Positions 9,083 to 17,563 of a stretch of DNA of 53,871 nucleotides are shown here, piece after piece. Source of the stretch: Roseovarius aestuarii (GTDB taxonomy: Bacteria > Pseudomonadota > Alphaproteobacteria > Rhodobacterales > Rhodobacteraceae); contig JAPWHL010000026.1 in assembly GCA_027214255.1 (NCBI GenBank), positions 1 through 53,871 of the forward strand, in the 5' to 3' direction. Position numbers and translations under genes: made by a program. A model generated the notes under the pieces. The model worked only from the letters and a program-made list of their open reading frames with translations, was not told the origin of the DNA and ran no database searches. Position 1 is the stretch's first letter. Every line of letters starts with the position of its first letter.

Positions 9083-9125
9083 CGCGGTGGCCGTCGATGC
9101 GGTATGTCCTTTGGGTCAAACGCAA

Positions 9126-9151
9126 AACGCCCCGGCATGGGCCGGGGCGTT
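9126..9151. terminator. Bidirectional terminator hairpin between LysR and gmaS
   Basis: An 11-base perfect stem AACGCCCCGGC/GCCGGGGCGTT with a 4-base loop lies between the convergent LysR and gmaS genes. On the minus strand it is followed by TTTT; on the plus strand the tail is only partly T-rich. It probably ends both transcripts, and the gmaS one more efficiently. Confidence 0.75.
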
Positions 9152-9171
9152 CTTGTGGCAAAGGGCCGCGA

Positions 9172-10503
9172 TCAGATGTCGATCGTGTTTTCGCGTTCCC
9201 AAGAGGTGAAGTGCGAAACGAAACGGTTCCACTCCTCGTGCTTCATCTTGAGGAAAGCTGCCGAGAACTCTTCGCCCATCATCGCTTTCAGCTCTTTGTC
9301 GCGATCATAGGCGCGCAATGCGTCCAGCATGTTCAGTGGCAGTTTAGGCGCGCCTTTAACCTTGTGGCCTTCGGCATACATGTCGATGTCGTGCCGTTTG
9401 CCCGGTTCTGCCTTGGAGCGCACGCCGGATAGGCCCGCTGCGATGATCACAGCCTGCAACAGATAGGGGTTTGCGGCACCGTCGGGCAGGCGCAGTTCGA
9501 ACCGGCCGGGGCCGGGGACGCGGACCATATGCGTGCGGTTGTTGCCTGTCCATGTCACCGAATTGGGTGCCCATGTGGCTCCTGACATGGTGCGTGGCGC
9601 GTTGATCCGCTTGTAGCTGTTGACGGTTGGGTTGGTGATCGCGGCCAGTGCGCTGGCGTGCTTCATGATCCCGCCAAGGAAATGTTTGCCTTGCTCGCTC
9701 AAACCGAGTTCGCCGGTGGGTGAATCGGATTTTTCGGCGGCAAAGACGTTAACCTTGGCATCTTTGCCCGGTGCATCCCAGACCGAGATATGAGCGTGAC
9801 AACCGTTGCCTGTCAGCCCTTCGATAGGCTTGGGCATGAAAGTGGCGCGCATGCCGTGCTTTTCGGCGACGGTCTTGGTCATGAATTTGAAGAAACTATG
9901 CTGATCGGCCATGGTCAGCGCGTCGTTAAAGTCCCAGTTCATTTCCCACTGGCCGTTGGCGTCCTCGTGGTCGTTCTGGTAGGCGCCCCAGCCCAGATCA
10001 AGCATGTAATCGCTGATTTCGCGGATCACTTCGTAGCTGCGCATCATCGTCTGCTGATCATAGCAAGGCTTGCCTGCGGTATCGAGCGGGTCCGCGATCT
10101 GTGTGCCTTCTGGCGACAGCAGGAAAAATTCGGCTTCAACGCCGGTTTTGACGTGCATACCTTCCGAGGCCGCCTCGGCAATCAGGCGGCGCAATACGTT
10201 GCGCGGCGCCTGAGCAACGTCCTGATCTTCCATGACACAATTGCCAGCGACCCACGCGATCTCGGGCTTCCAAGGCAGTTGAATGACCGAAGAGGGATCC
10301 GGCACGGCCAGCATGTCGGGATGGGCGGGCGTCAGGTCAAGATATGTGGCGAATCCAGCAAAGCCGGCGCCGTCCTCTTGCATGCCCGCGATGGCACGCG
10401 TCGGAACCAGTTTGGCGCGTTGCGCGCCGAACAGGTCGGTAAAGGAAATCATGAAGTATTTGACGCCGTTGTCCTTGGCGAACTTGGCCAGATCTGTGGT
10501 CAT
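9172..10503 (-). CDS. gmaS: Gamma-glutamylmethylamide synthetase GmaS
   Basis: GmaS joins methylamine to glutamate with ATP, giving gamma-glutamylmethylamide, the entry step of the indirect methylamine pathway. The 443-residue protein has a glutamine-synthetase-III/GlnT-like fold, with the metal-binding stretch GVEAEFFLLSPEG, the catalytic-domain motif NGCHAHISV and the PGPGRFELRLPDG region. Without a tree it could be read as an ordinary glutamine synthetase, but it directly follows mgsABC in a methylated-amine island, which makes GmaS the clear choice. It lies 89 bases after mgsC, and that gap contains a terminator-like hairpin, so gmaS may be partly uncoupled from mgs transcription. Confidence 0.9.
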   Translation of the reverse strand: MTTDLAKFAKDNGVKYFMISFTDLFGAQRAKLVPTRAIAGMQEDGAGFAGFATYLDLTPAHPDMLAVPDPSSVIQLPWKPEIAWVAGNCVMEDQDVAQAPRNVLRRLIAEAASEGMHVKTGVEAEFFLLSPEGTQIADPLDTAGKPCYDQQTMMRSYEVIREISDYMLDLGWGAYQNDHEDANGQWEMNWDFNDALTMADQHSFFKFMTKTVAEKHGMRATFMPKPIEGLTGNGCHAHISVWDAPGKDAKVNVFAAEKSDSPTGELGLSEQGKHFLGGIMKHASALAAITNPTVNSYKRINAPRTMSGATWAPNSVTWTGNNRTHMVRVPGPGRFELRLPDGAANPYLLQAVIIAAGLSGVRSKAEPGKRHDIDMYAEGHKVKGAPKLPLNMLDALRAYDRDKELKAMMGEEFSAAFLKMKHEEWNRFVSHFTSWERENTIDI

Positions 10504-10551
10504 GTTTGAAGGTCCCTGTTGTTTCGTTTCTTGGGAGTTTTAATGGGAAAA

Positions 10552-10579
10552 AGGGGCGTTGCACAATGTGCCCGCCCCT
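10552..10579 (-). terminator. Intrinsic terminator or attenuator between mgsC and gmaS
   Basis: Arms AGGGGCG (10552-10558) and CGCCCCT (10573-10579) enclose an inner GCAC/GTGC stem. Read on the minus strand, the hairpin is followed by five T residues. It lies inside the mgs-gmaS gene series, so partial termination would set gmaS expression relative to mgsABC, or gmaS has its own promoter in the remaining gap. Confidence 0.65.
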
Positions 10580-10592
10580 CAATTTGTACCGG

Positions 10593-11936
10593 TTAATAGC
10601 CGGTGCCGGGTTTGCCAGGATACCAGTCGGTCCCGGCCAATGGAATTTTGGCCATGGCGGCGGCCTCCATCGTCAAGGCGCACAGATCCTCGGGTTCGAG
10701 GTTGTGCAGATGGTTCTTGCCGCAGGCGCGAGCAATCGTTTGGGCCTCCAGCGTCATCACCTTCAGATAGTTGTTCAGGTGACGCCCGCCCACGATGGGA
10801 TCAAACCGTTTCATCAGTTCGGCGTCCTGCGTGGTGATGCCTGCTGGGTCGCGGCCTTCGTGCCAGTCATCATATGCACCGGCGGTGGTGCCCAGAGCGT
10901 TATACTCGGACTCCCAGCGGGGGTCGTTGTCGCCCAGGGCGATCAATGCGGCGGTGCCAATAGCCACCGCATCCGCACCCATGGCCAAGGCCTTGGCCGT
11001 GTCCGCGCCGCCGCGGATACCACCCGATACGATCAGTTGCACTTCGCGGTGCAGGCCTTGATCCTCTAGCGCGCGAACCGCTTCGCGGATACAGGCCAGA
11101 ATGGGCAGGCCGACATGTTCGATGAACACGTCCTGTGTGGCGGCTGTGCCGCCCTGCATACCGTCCAGAACAACAACATCCGCCCCGGCCTTGATGGCCA
11201 GCGTGGTGTCGTAATAGGGGCGGGTGCCGCCGACTTTGACGTAGATCGGTTTTTCCCAGTTGGTGATCTCGCGCAGCTCAAGGATTTTGATTTCCAGATC
11301 ATCCGGACCGGTCCAGTCTGGGTGACGGCAGGCGGAACGCTGGTCGATGCCCTTGGGCAGGTTGCGCATGCCAGCAACACGGTCGCTGATTTTTTGACCC
11401 AGCAACATGCCGCCGCCACCGGGCTTTGCCCCTTGGCCAACGACAACTTCGATGGCGTCGCACCGACGCAGGTCATCTGGGTTCATACCGTAGCGGGACG
11501 GCAGCAATTGATAGACCAGCTTGTTGGAGTGACCGCGTTCTTCTTCAGTCATGCCGCCGTCGCCGGTCGTGGTTGACGTGCCCGCCATGGTCGCGCCGCG
11601 CCCCAGTGCCTCTTTGGCAGGGCCGGACAGCGCACCAAAGGACATGCCAGCGATGGTAACAGGGATATCCAATTCGATCGGTTTCTTGGCAAAACGGGTG
11701 CCCAGAACAACCTTTGTGTCACATTTTTCGCGGTAGCCTTCCAATGGATAGCGCGAGATCGATGCGCCAAGGAACAGCAGATCGTCGAAATGGGGCACTT
11801 TGCGTTTAGAGCCACCCCCACGGATGTCATAGATACCCGTGGCCGCCGCACGGCGAATTTCGGCGTTGGTCGGGTTCGAGAATGTGGCCGACTGGATCGG
11901 GATTGTGCGCGGTGCGCCAGTGTTATCGTCTTTCAT
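10593..11936 (-). CDS. mgsC: N-methylglutamate synthase subunit MgsC (glutamate synthase-like)
   Basis: This 447-residue homologue of the FMN/iron-sulfur synthase domain of GltB is the catalytic subunit of N-methylglutamate synthase, which makes N-methylglutamate from gamma-glutamylmethylamide. GMSFGALSGPAKEALGRGA (98-116), TTTGDGGMT, the loop KPGGGGMLLGQKI (171-183) and GADAVAIGTAALIALGD are typical of FMN-binding glutamate synthase barrels. The start is the ATG at 11936 (MKDDNTGAP), 10 bases after the mgsB stop and preceded by AAGGGGG; residues further upstream in the same frame lie inside mgsB. The domain is split from the amidotransferase and GXGXG parts that are fused in ordinary GltB. 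Confidence 0.88.
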   Translation of the reverse strand: MKDDNTGAPRTIPIQSATFSNPTNAEIRRAAATGIYDIRGGGSKRKVPHFDDLLFLGASISRYPLEGYREKCDTKVVLGTRFAKKPIELDIPVTIAGMSFGALSGPAKEALGRGATMAGTSTTTGDGGMTEEERGHSNKLVYQLLPSRYGMNPDDLRRCDAIEVVVGQGAKPGGGGMLLGQKISDRVAGMRNLPKGIDQRSACRHPDWTGPDDLEIKILELREITNWEKPIYVKVGGTRPYYDTTLAIKAGADVVVLDGMQGGTAATQDVFIEHVGLPILACIREAVRALEDQGLHREVQLIVSGGIRGGADTAKALAMGADAVAIGTAALIALGDNDPRWESEYNALGTTAGAYDDWHEGRDPAGITTQDAELMKRFDPIVGGRHLNNYLKVMTLEAQTIARACGKNHLHNLEPEDLCALTMEAAAMAKIPLAGTDWYPGKPGTGY

Positions 11937-11946
11937 GTCGGCCCCC

Positions 11947-12624
11947 TTAATATGCGTTGTCGATGTTGAAGTTATACAGCTGGCGGGCCGAGCCGTAGCG
12001 CTTGAACTCTTCCGGTTTTGCGTCGCATTCGCCACGCGCCAACAGATCCTTGAGGATCTCGATATGTTCGGGGCGCATTTCTTTTTCGATGCAATCCGCA
12101 CCCAGAGATTTGACCGAACCGCGCACGAACAGGCGCGCCTCATAGAGGCTGTCTCCCAATGCGTCGCCTGCATCGCCGCAAACAACCATGTTGCCGGATT
12201 GGGCCATGAATGCGCTCATGTGGCCGACGTTGCCGTGTACGATGATGTCCACGCCTTTCATCGAAATCCCGCAGCGCGAAGATGCGTTGCCTTTGATGAT
12301 CAAAGTACCGCCATGGGCGGTGGCACCAGCATATTGGCTAGCGTCACCTTCGATGATCACGGTGCCGCTCATCATGTTTTCGGCAACGCCGGGGCCTGCC
12401 GAGCCATAGACATGCACGGTCGCCTGTTTGTTCATGCCCGCGCAGTAATACCCGGTCGACCCTTTGACGTTGACTTCAATCGGGGCGTCCAGTCCGACGG
12501 CGATGGCGTGGCTGCCCTTGGCATTCACGATTTCCCAGCTTGTCTGATTGGTCGCTGTGGCCTGCGCCTGAAGCGTGGTGTTCAGTTCGCGCAGTCCTTG
12601 CGCTTCTAGATCAAATGTTTGCAT
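11947..12624 (-). CDS. mgsB: N-methylglutamate synthase subunit MgsB (GXGXG domain)
   Basis: This 225-residue protein consists mainly of a right-handed beta-helix GXGXG domain, the third domain of glutamate synthase. Repeating turns are visible from about residue 70 to 170: YGSAGPGVAENM, IEGDASQYAGAT, IKGNASSRCGIS, VHGNVGHMSAFM and VCGDAGDALGDS. It bridges MgsA and MgsC in the synthase complex. Its start shares one base with the mgsA stop (TAATG), and mgsC begins 10 bases after its own stop, so the three subunits are translated together. Confidence 0.87.
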   Translation of the reverse strand: MQTFDLEAQGLRELNTTLQAQATATNQTSWEIVNAKGSHAIAVGLDAPIEVNVKGSTGYYCAGMNKQATVHVYGSAGPGVAENMMSGTVIIEGDASQYAGATAHGGTLIIKGNASSRCGISMKGVDIIVHGNVGHMSAFMAQSGNMVVCGDAGDALGDSLYEARLFVRGSVKSLGADCIEKEMRPEHIEILKDLLARGECDAKPEEFKRYGSARQLYNFNIDNAY

Positions 12625-13553
12625 TACGCGGCCTTCTCTGTAGCGGTTGGAGCTGCGTTATGGCTCCAGAAATAGACTGTTGCGGGCTCGGGTTCCCAGA
12701 CGCGGGCGGTCTCGATGCCGGGCAGGTTGACCAACGCGCGATATTCGGACCCGAACGCGACATATTGATCGGTTTCGGCCATCACGGCGGGCTTGCATGC
12801 GATGGGGTCACGGACCACACCAAAGCCGTCCTTGGTGCCGACAACAAAGGTAAAGAAGCCGTCCAGATCATCCAGGCTGCTTTGCAGCGCTTCGCCCAAT
12901 GTCGCACCTTGTTGCATGCGCCACGTCAGATAGGCTGCGCCTACTTCGGTGTCGTTCATGGTTTCGATATGGATGCCTTCGCGGCGCAGTTTGCGACGCA
13001 GCTGGTTGTGGTTGGACAGGCTGCCGTTGTGCACAAGGCATTGATCAGGGCCGGTGTTGAACGGGTGCGCGCCCATGGTGGTCACGGCCGATTCTGTTGC
13101 CATACGGGTGTGCCCGATACCATGGCTGCCCGACATGCTGGAAATGTCAAAGCGCGCTGCCACATCTTTGGGCAGGCCGACTTCCTTGTAGATTTCCAGG
13201 CTTTCACCGCGGCTCATCATACGGATGTTGGGGTTGATCTCTTTCAAGCGGGCACGGGTGACATCTGCCAGTTCGGCAGGCACTTCGATAACGGCATGCG
13301 TGTCATTGATACGCACACTGGCCGTGCTGCCCAGACCTTCGCCAAGGGCCGCTTCCAGTACGGGGAAGTCTTCCTCGGGAGTGTCGGATTGCACGGTGAT
13401 CTTGACCTTGCCGTCAGTGTCGCCGCTGTAAATGGCGATGCCCGCGCTATCGGGGCCACGATCGGTCATGGTGATCAACATGTCGGTCAGCATATTGCCC
13501 AGTTCGGGCTCAAGCGCTTTGTCTTTTAGGAACAGTCCCACGATCCCACACAT
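12624..13553 (-). CDS. mgsA: N-methylglutamate synthase subunit MgsA (class II amidotransferase)
   Basis: This 309-residue Ntn-type class II glutamine amidotransferase begins MCGIVGLF. Cys2 must become the N-terminal nucleophile after Met removal, so the start is the ATG at 13553, not the longer frame beginning at 13604. Other signature parts are TMTDRGPDSAGIAIY, IGHTRMATESAV and LVHNGSLSNHNQLRR. It probably releases the amine-bearing group from gamma-glutamylmethylamide for transfer to 2-oxoglutarate through MgsB/MgsC. It is the first gene of the mgsABC series, and a terminator (13725-13752) separates it from the permease upstream. Confidence 0.88.
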   Translation of the reverse strand: MCGIVGLFLKDKALEPELGNMLTDMLITMTDRGPDSAGIAIYSGDTDGKVKITVQSDTPEEDFPVLEAALGEGLGSTASVRINDTHAVIEVPAELADVTRARLKEINPNIRMMSRGESLEIYKEVGLPKDVAARFDISSMSGSHGIGHTRMATESAVTTMGAHPFNTGPDQCLVHNGSLSNHNQLRRKLRREGIHIETMNDTEVGAAYLTWRMQQGATLGEALQSSLDDLDGFFTFVVGTKDGFGVVRDPIACKPAVMAETDQYVAFGSEYRALVNLPGIETARVWEPEPATVYFWSHNAAPTATEKAA

Positions 13554-13724
13554 AGTGCGCGTCCTCCAAGTGAATGAAATTCTCGAATCAGACGCTAGCA
13601 CCAATCTTTCGACTGCTCAACTAGCGGGAATATATATTTCCTCTCATTCAAACAAATTCCTTGGGGTCGGCTCTTTGCTGGGCGAGGTTTTAAGCAGTTG
13701 TTCATGCATGGGATTGGGCATGAA

Positions 13725-13752
13725 AAAGGGGCCACCTGATGGCGGCCCCTTT
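13725..13752 (-). terminator. Intrinsic terminator after the APC permease gene
   Basis: AAAGGGGCC (13725-13733) pairs with GGCCCCTTT (13744-13752). On the minus strand the stem runs into a T-run formed from the A bases at 13723-13727. It lies 30 bases beyond the permease stop and before mgsA, so the permease and mgsABC-gmaS are likely separate transcription units. Confidence 0.75.
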
Positions 13753-13781
13753 ACAGTGGTCAAATAGTGGCCCTCTCAGCG

Positions 13782-15368
13782 TTACAGCTGGAAAATCTGG
13801 TTGGCGATGATCACCACGGCCACACCGGCGGCCAAAGTGATGTAGGGCAGCATGCCTGCCTTACGCACCGACAGGTCCGTGTTGCCACCGATGGTGAGAT
13901 CTTCAAGCATCTTGGCAGGGAATTGACCCTTGTCCGTGACATAATGACGATACCAGAACACCGGCAGGATCAACGCGATGGCAATCAGAGCTGAACGCAA
14001 TGTGCCTTCGCCCCAGACGTTCGCGCCCGCGCCCAAAAGGATCGCGTTGACGAATGCAAGGCTTCCACCGATCCACAACATGAATGTGGGGGCCTTCCAA
14101 GGACGGTGCGCATCGGCATTATCGATCCGGTGCAGCCAGCCCGAGTGCAGGTTGAGGAAGTTGAACACCAAGTAGCAGCAGTTCGAGACCGCCAGAACGA
14201 ACAGATAGTCAGACATCATCAGCAGGATCAGGTTGAACCCCAGATCGGTCCACATCCCAGAAACCGGCGCGCCATGTTCGTTGGTGCGCGACAGGAATTT
14301 GGGCAACCAGCCATCGACCGAGCCTTGGTACAATGTGCGCGACGACCCACCCATCGAGGTCATGATCGCCAGAACCAGTGCCAAGAACAGCATCACCACC
14401 ATGATTTTGGCAATGATCGATCCGCCACCGACCATACCGGCCATTGCGCCACCGACAGCAGACCCATCGACGATACCGTCCGCAAGCATGCCTTCGACGC
14501 CCAGAACACCCTGGAAGCTGATCGGAACCAGCGTATAGATAACGACGCAAACCACACCGGCGGCAATGATCGCACGAACAGTGTCACGCTGTGGGTCTTT
14601 GAACTCGCTGGTATAGCAGATGGCCGTTTCAAACGCATAGGCCGACCAAGCCGCAATGAACAGACCGCCGAGGAACAAGGTGGTTCCCTCGATATTCCAT
14701 TCGCCCGAAATCGGGACCAGTGGGGTCAGGTTGGATGCCAGAACATCGCCTGTCAACAATGGGACGATACCCACGATCAACAGTGGGACCAGCACGGCGA
14801 GGCCGATGATCGACTGTAGTTTGGCTGCTTGGGAAATGCCTTTGTGCTGCATGACAAACACACCCAGCAGGATTGCCGTACCGACCAACGAAATCGCGTT
14901 GATGCGCAGGGTCAGGCCTTCGTTCAAGAAGTCGAGCTTCACCAACTCGATTTCCCATGTGTTGATCGAGGCATCGACGCCGAAGAACGAGGTCAGCAGG
15001 TAACCCGCGGCCAATCCCCCCCCGATGGCCAGAACCGGTGTCCATGCAAGCCAGTTACACCACACCGACAAGGGCGCGATGATCTTGGAATAGCGTACCC
15101 AAGCGGCGGCCCCATAAATGGAGGCACCACCGGATTTGTTGGGAAACATCCCGGCGATCTCGGCGTAGATAAAGGCCTGTAAGAACCCGAAGGTGACTGA
15201 CAGAATCCAGATCACCCATGACGGGTTGCCGATCGTCGCGGCGATCCCGCCGATTGAGAAAAGAACCAGTGCGGGAACGCCGGACGCCATCCAAAACGCG
15301 TCCTTCCACCCAATCGCTCGTTTAAGAGAGGCGCCGCCCGCGCCCCCCGAATTGCTAACTTCTACCAT
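13782..15368 (-). CDS. APC-superfamily amino acid/amine permease
   Basis: This 528-residue transporter has about twelve membrane helices, opening with IGWKDAFWMASGVPALVLFSIGGIAATIG, and carries the APC substrate-site pattern (GMFPNKSGGASIYGAA). The start MVEVSNSG (ATG 15368) is preceded by GGGAGGAAC; the longer frame has no such signal. Next to mgsABC-gmaS it may import methylamine, glutamate derivatives or another amine, but specificity cannot be read. It is divergent from the dmm operon across a 382-base gap holding a palindrome, so the two could be co-regulated. Confidence 0.8.
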   Translation of the reverse strand: MVEVSNSGGAGGASLKRAIGWKDAFWMASGVPALVLFSIGGIAATIGNPSWVIWILSVTFGFLQAFIYAEIAGMFPNKSGGASIYGAAAWVRYSKIIAPLSVWCNWLAWTPVLAIGGGLAAGYLLTSFFGVDASINTWEIELVKLDFLNEGLTLRINAISLVGTAILLGVFVMQHKGISQAAKLQSIIGLAVLVPLLIVGIVPLLTGDVLASNLTPLVPISGEWNIEGTTLFLGGLFIAAWSAYAFETAICYTSEFKDPQRDTVRAIIAAGVVCVVIYTLVPISFQGVLGVEGMLADGIVDGSAVGGAMAGMVGGGSIIAKIMVVMLFLALVLAIMTSMGGSSRTLYQGSVDGWLPKFLSRTNEHGAPVSGMWTDLGFNLILLMMSDYLFVLAVSNCCYLVFNFLNLHSGWLHRIDNADAHRPWKAPTFMLWIGGSLAFVNAILLGAGANVWGEGTLRSALIAIALILPVFWYRHYVTDKGQFPAKMLEDLTIGGNTDLSVRKAGMLPYITLAAGVAVVIIANQIFQL

Positions 15369-15750
15369 CCCTAAAGTTCCTCCCACTTTTTGAATAAGGC
15401 TATGATAGGGTTTGGAAAATGATGATCTCCGGACACAAGAGTGCCGTCGAATCATATGCCAAACCCATCACGGATTGCCTTACAGGAATAAATTATTACT
15501 GGAGTAATAGGCGCGACTTTTGGTGAGTCTGTCAATCGTTGATCCATGATAGCGGCTATGTAACTTTGTGTTCGACGGTTGATTTTCTGAGCTGGTCGCG
15601 TTGTTATCCGTTTTTTCAAGATGGTGATTTCAAAGGCTTGATGCTCAATAATTGCCTGTCAGGAAAAATATTTGCATGTCATTCTTGCTTTTTCGCTGGC
15701 GCTGGGGCTGAATGGCCTCAAATGTAGACTCAACAAAACAGGGGGCCATT
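15369..15750. promoter_or_regulatory. Divergent control region between permease and dmm operon
   Basis: These 382 bases hold no supportable gene. The one clear element is TATTAC-TGGA-GTAATA (15494-15509), a perfect 6-4-6 inverted repeat placed between the two divergent genes, which suits a dimeric regulator acting on one or both sides. The A/T-rich DNA around 15540-15735 probably carries the plus-strand promoter. The ribosome binding site for the GcvT-like gene is the run AGGGGG at about 15736-15741. Confidence 0.5.
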
Positions 15751-16899
15751 ATGGCTATTATCTGGAGACATTCCGTACTTGCACATCGCCACGCCGAGAT
15801 CGGTGGCGAATTGGAAGATTGGAACGGCATGGGGACTGCATGGTTCTATGACCATACACCCGAACGCGCCAAAGCCGATTACGAAGCTGTGCGCACCAAG
15901 GCCGGCTTGATGGATGTATCGGGCTTGAAAAAGGTCCACCTGACCGGCCCCGATGCGGCCTATGTCATCGACCGCGTGACCACGCGCAATGTTGAAAAGA
16001 TCATGCCGGGCCGCTCGGTCTATGCCTGCATGTTGAACACCGAAGGCAAGTTCATCGACGACTGCGTGATCTATCGCCTGTCGGTCAACCACTGGATGGT
16101 GGTGCACGGCACCGGCACAGGTATGGAACAGATGACTGCGGCCGCCGCTGGCAAAAACGTTGCGGTTATCTTTGATGATGATCTGCACGATATGTCGTTG
16201 CAAGGTCCGGTTGCCGTCGATTTTCTGGCCGATCACGTGCCGGGTATCCGCGATCTGGCCTATTTCGGCATCATGCAGACCAAGCTGTTTGGCAAGGCTG
16301 TCATGATTTCGCGGACAGGGTACACTGGCGAGCGGGGCTATGAAATTTTCTGCTCGGGCAAAGACGCTGTACACCTGTGGGACAACATCCTTAGCGAGGG
16401 CAAGTCGATGGGCATCCGCCCTGTACAGTTCAGCACGCTGGATCTGCTGCGCACCGAAAGCTATCTGTTGTTCTATCCCGGTGATAACTCGGAAACCTAT
16501 CCGTTCGAGGATGGTAGCCCTTGTGGCGACACCCTGTGGGAACTGGGACTGGACTTTACCGTGTCACCCGGCAAAACTGGCTTTGTCGGCGCCGAGAACC
16601 ACTATGCCCTGAAAGGCAAAGAACGCTTCAAGATCTACGGTGTTCGTCTGGAGGGAACCACACCGGCGGACGAGGGCGCGGCCCTGTTGCAGGACGGCAA
16701 GCAGGTCGGACATGTCACCTATGGTATGTATTCCGAGGTCAACAAGCATAACGTTGGTATCGCGCGTATGCCTGTAGATGCGGCCAAGCCGGGTACGAAA
16801 CTGACTGTGCGTAACGAAGATGGCACGGAAATCGCGGCAGTTGCCGAGGAAATGCCATTCTACGACAAAGAGAAGAAAGTCCGCACAGCCAAGGGTTGA
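15751..16899 (+). CDS. dmmD: GcvT-family aminomethyltransferase (dmmD position)
   Basis: This 382-residue GcvT-like protein is relatively close to the C-terminal part of Tdm and to DmdA-type demethylases, with MDVSGLKKVHLTGPDA near residue 50 and SRTGYTGERGYEI near 190. It probably binds tetrahydrofolate and captures the one-carbon unit released from dimethylamine as methylene-THF. The ATG at 15751 (MAIIWRHS) is preceded by AGGGGG; thirteen further codons in frame upstream lack such a site. It precedes dmmABC on the same strand, with a strong hairpin in the gap. The dmmD name follows my recollection of the dmmDABC order in Ruegeria; the family assignment is firmer than the name. Confidence 0.75.
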   Translation: MAIIWRHSVLAHRHAEIGGELEDWNGMGTAWFYDHTPERAKADYEAVRTKAGLMDVSGLKKVHLTGPDAAYVIDRVTTRNVEKIMPGRSVYACMLNTEGKFIDDCVIYRLSVNHWMVVHGTGTGMEQMTAAAAGKNVAVIFDDDLHDMSLQGPVAVDFLADHVPGIRDLAYFGIMQTKLFGKAVMISRTGYTGERGYEIFCSGKDAVHLWDNILSEGKSMGIRPVQFSTLDLLRTESYLLFYPGDNSETYPFEDGSPCGDTLWELGLDFTVSPGKTGFVGAENHYALKGKERFKIYGVRLEGTTPADEGAALLQDGKQVGHVTYGMYSEVNKHNVGIARMPVDAAKPGTKLTVRNEDGTEIAAVAEEMPFYDKEKKVRTAKG

Positions 16900-16909
16900 T
16901 GCTGACAGA

Positions 16910-16940
16910 TACACGCAGCAGGATTACCCTGCTGCGTGTA
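16910..16940 (+). promoter_or_regulatory. Strong intercistronic hairpin between GcvT-like gene and dmmA
   Basis: TACACGCAGCAGG (16910-16922) pairs perfectly with CCTGCTGCGTGTA (16928-16940), giving a 13-base stem with a 5-base loop. No T-run follows, so it is not a standard terminator. It lies 10 bases after one stop and 26 before the next start, as an RNA-processing or mRNA-stability hairpin would. Confidence 0.65.
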
Positions 16941-16966
16941 CGCAAACGCAGGAGACGCGACTGGCA

Positions 16967-17563
16967 ATGTCCAAATTTGAATTCCCGCCTTCCATTACCA
17001 GCCGTCCCATTTGGGGATCGCTGACGCCACGACAAGGCAAACACCATCTGATGATCGCCGAAGCAGAAGGGGCCGAGGCCGTTCTGGATATCGCTTCGCC
17101 TGAACTGATGGCGAAAACCCATCTGATCTATCTGGCACGCGGCACAGATTACGGCGACAAGCTTCGCGCGTTGAACCCTCAGCATTTTCGCGAAAGCCCT
17201 ACGTTTGGCGCTGCCCGGCAGCGGATTGAGCGGGTGTTGCAGGACGCTGCGATGGGACTTCAGCTGTATCTGACCGGAACCGAAGGTATGATGGGGCAGG
17301 TAATGCAAATGGCGGTCACTGCTGGCATTCCCCATACGGCAATTCAAACCGAACATCGCGGGTCGACCGCAAGGCGCATGCAATGCGTGCATTGCAAGGG
17401 CATCACCGAGGATGTGGAAATCGATCCGTTCGTCTGTTCGCATTGCGGTCTGAACCTGTTCGTGCGCGATCACTACTCGCGTCGTCTGGCGGCCTATCAG
17501 GGCGTGTGCATTGACGCCGAAGACCCCGGCAATGTGCCGGAATCCAAGGGGATTTACGAATGA
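16967..17563 (+). CDS. dmmA: Dimethylamine monooxygenase subunit DmmA-like (reductase-lobe-like plus ribbon)
   Basis: This 198-residue protein starts at ATG 16967 (MSKFEFPPS). The C-terminal part has CVHC and CSHC (Cys140, 143, 157, 160), a CxxC-x13-CxxC ribbon that could hold zinc or iron. The part before it (about 51-131, with LIYLARGTDYGDKL and GTEGMMGQVMQMAVTAGIP) resembles the NAD-binding lobe of the neighbouring reductase (CGPKGMIGWVRNTAEQLG). It is needed, by family, for oxidation of dimethylamine to methylamine and formaldehyde, and may act as an electron-transfer or assembly subunit. Its last bases overlap the next gene (ATGA). Subunit letters follow recalled literature and could be permuted. 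Confidence 0.82.
   Translation: MSKFEFPPSITSRPIWGSLTPRQGKHHLMIAEAEGAEAVLDIASPELMAKTHLIYLARGTDYGDKLRALNPQHFRESPTFGAARQRIERVLQDAAMGLQLYLTGTEGMMGQVMQMAVTAGIPHTAIQTEHRGSTARRMQCVHCKGITEDVEIDPFVCSHCGLNLFVRDHYSRRLAAYQGVCIDAEDPGNVPESKGIYE

Noticed and set aside
9172..10503. Ordinary glutamine synthetase.
   Set aside because: The GlnT-like gene is contiguous with the split mgsABC genes in an island for methylated amines, the known setting of GmaS.
12540..13529. 329-codon plus-strand frame opposite mgsA.
   Set aside because: Antisense shadow of a gene with a complete amidotransferase active site; no recognisable motif.
10593..13553. Split assimilatory glutamate synthase (GltB fragments).
   Set aside because: Three separate subunits beside gmaS match N-methylglutamate synthase; a broken gltB would not keep clean starts, stops and active-site residues.
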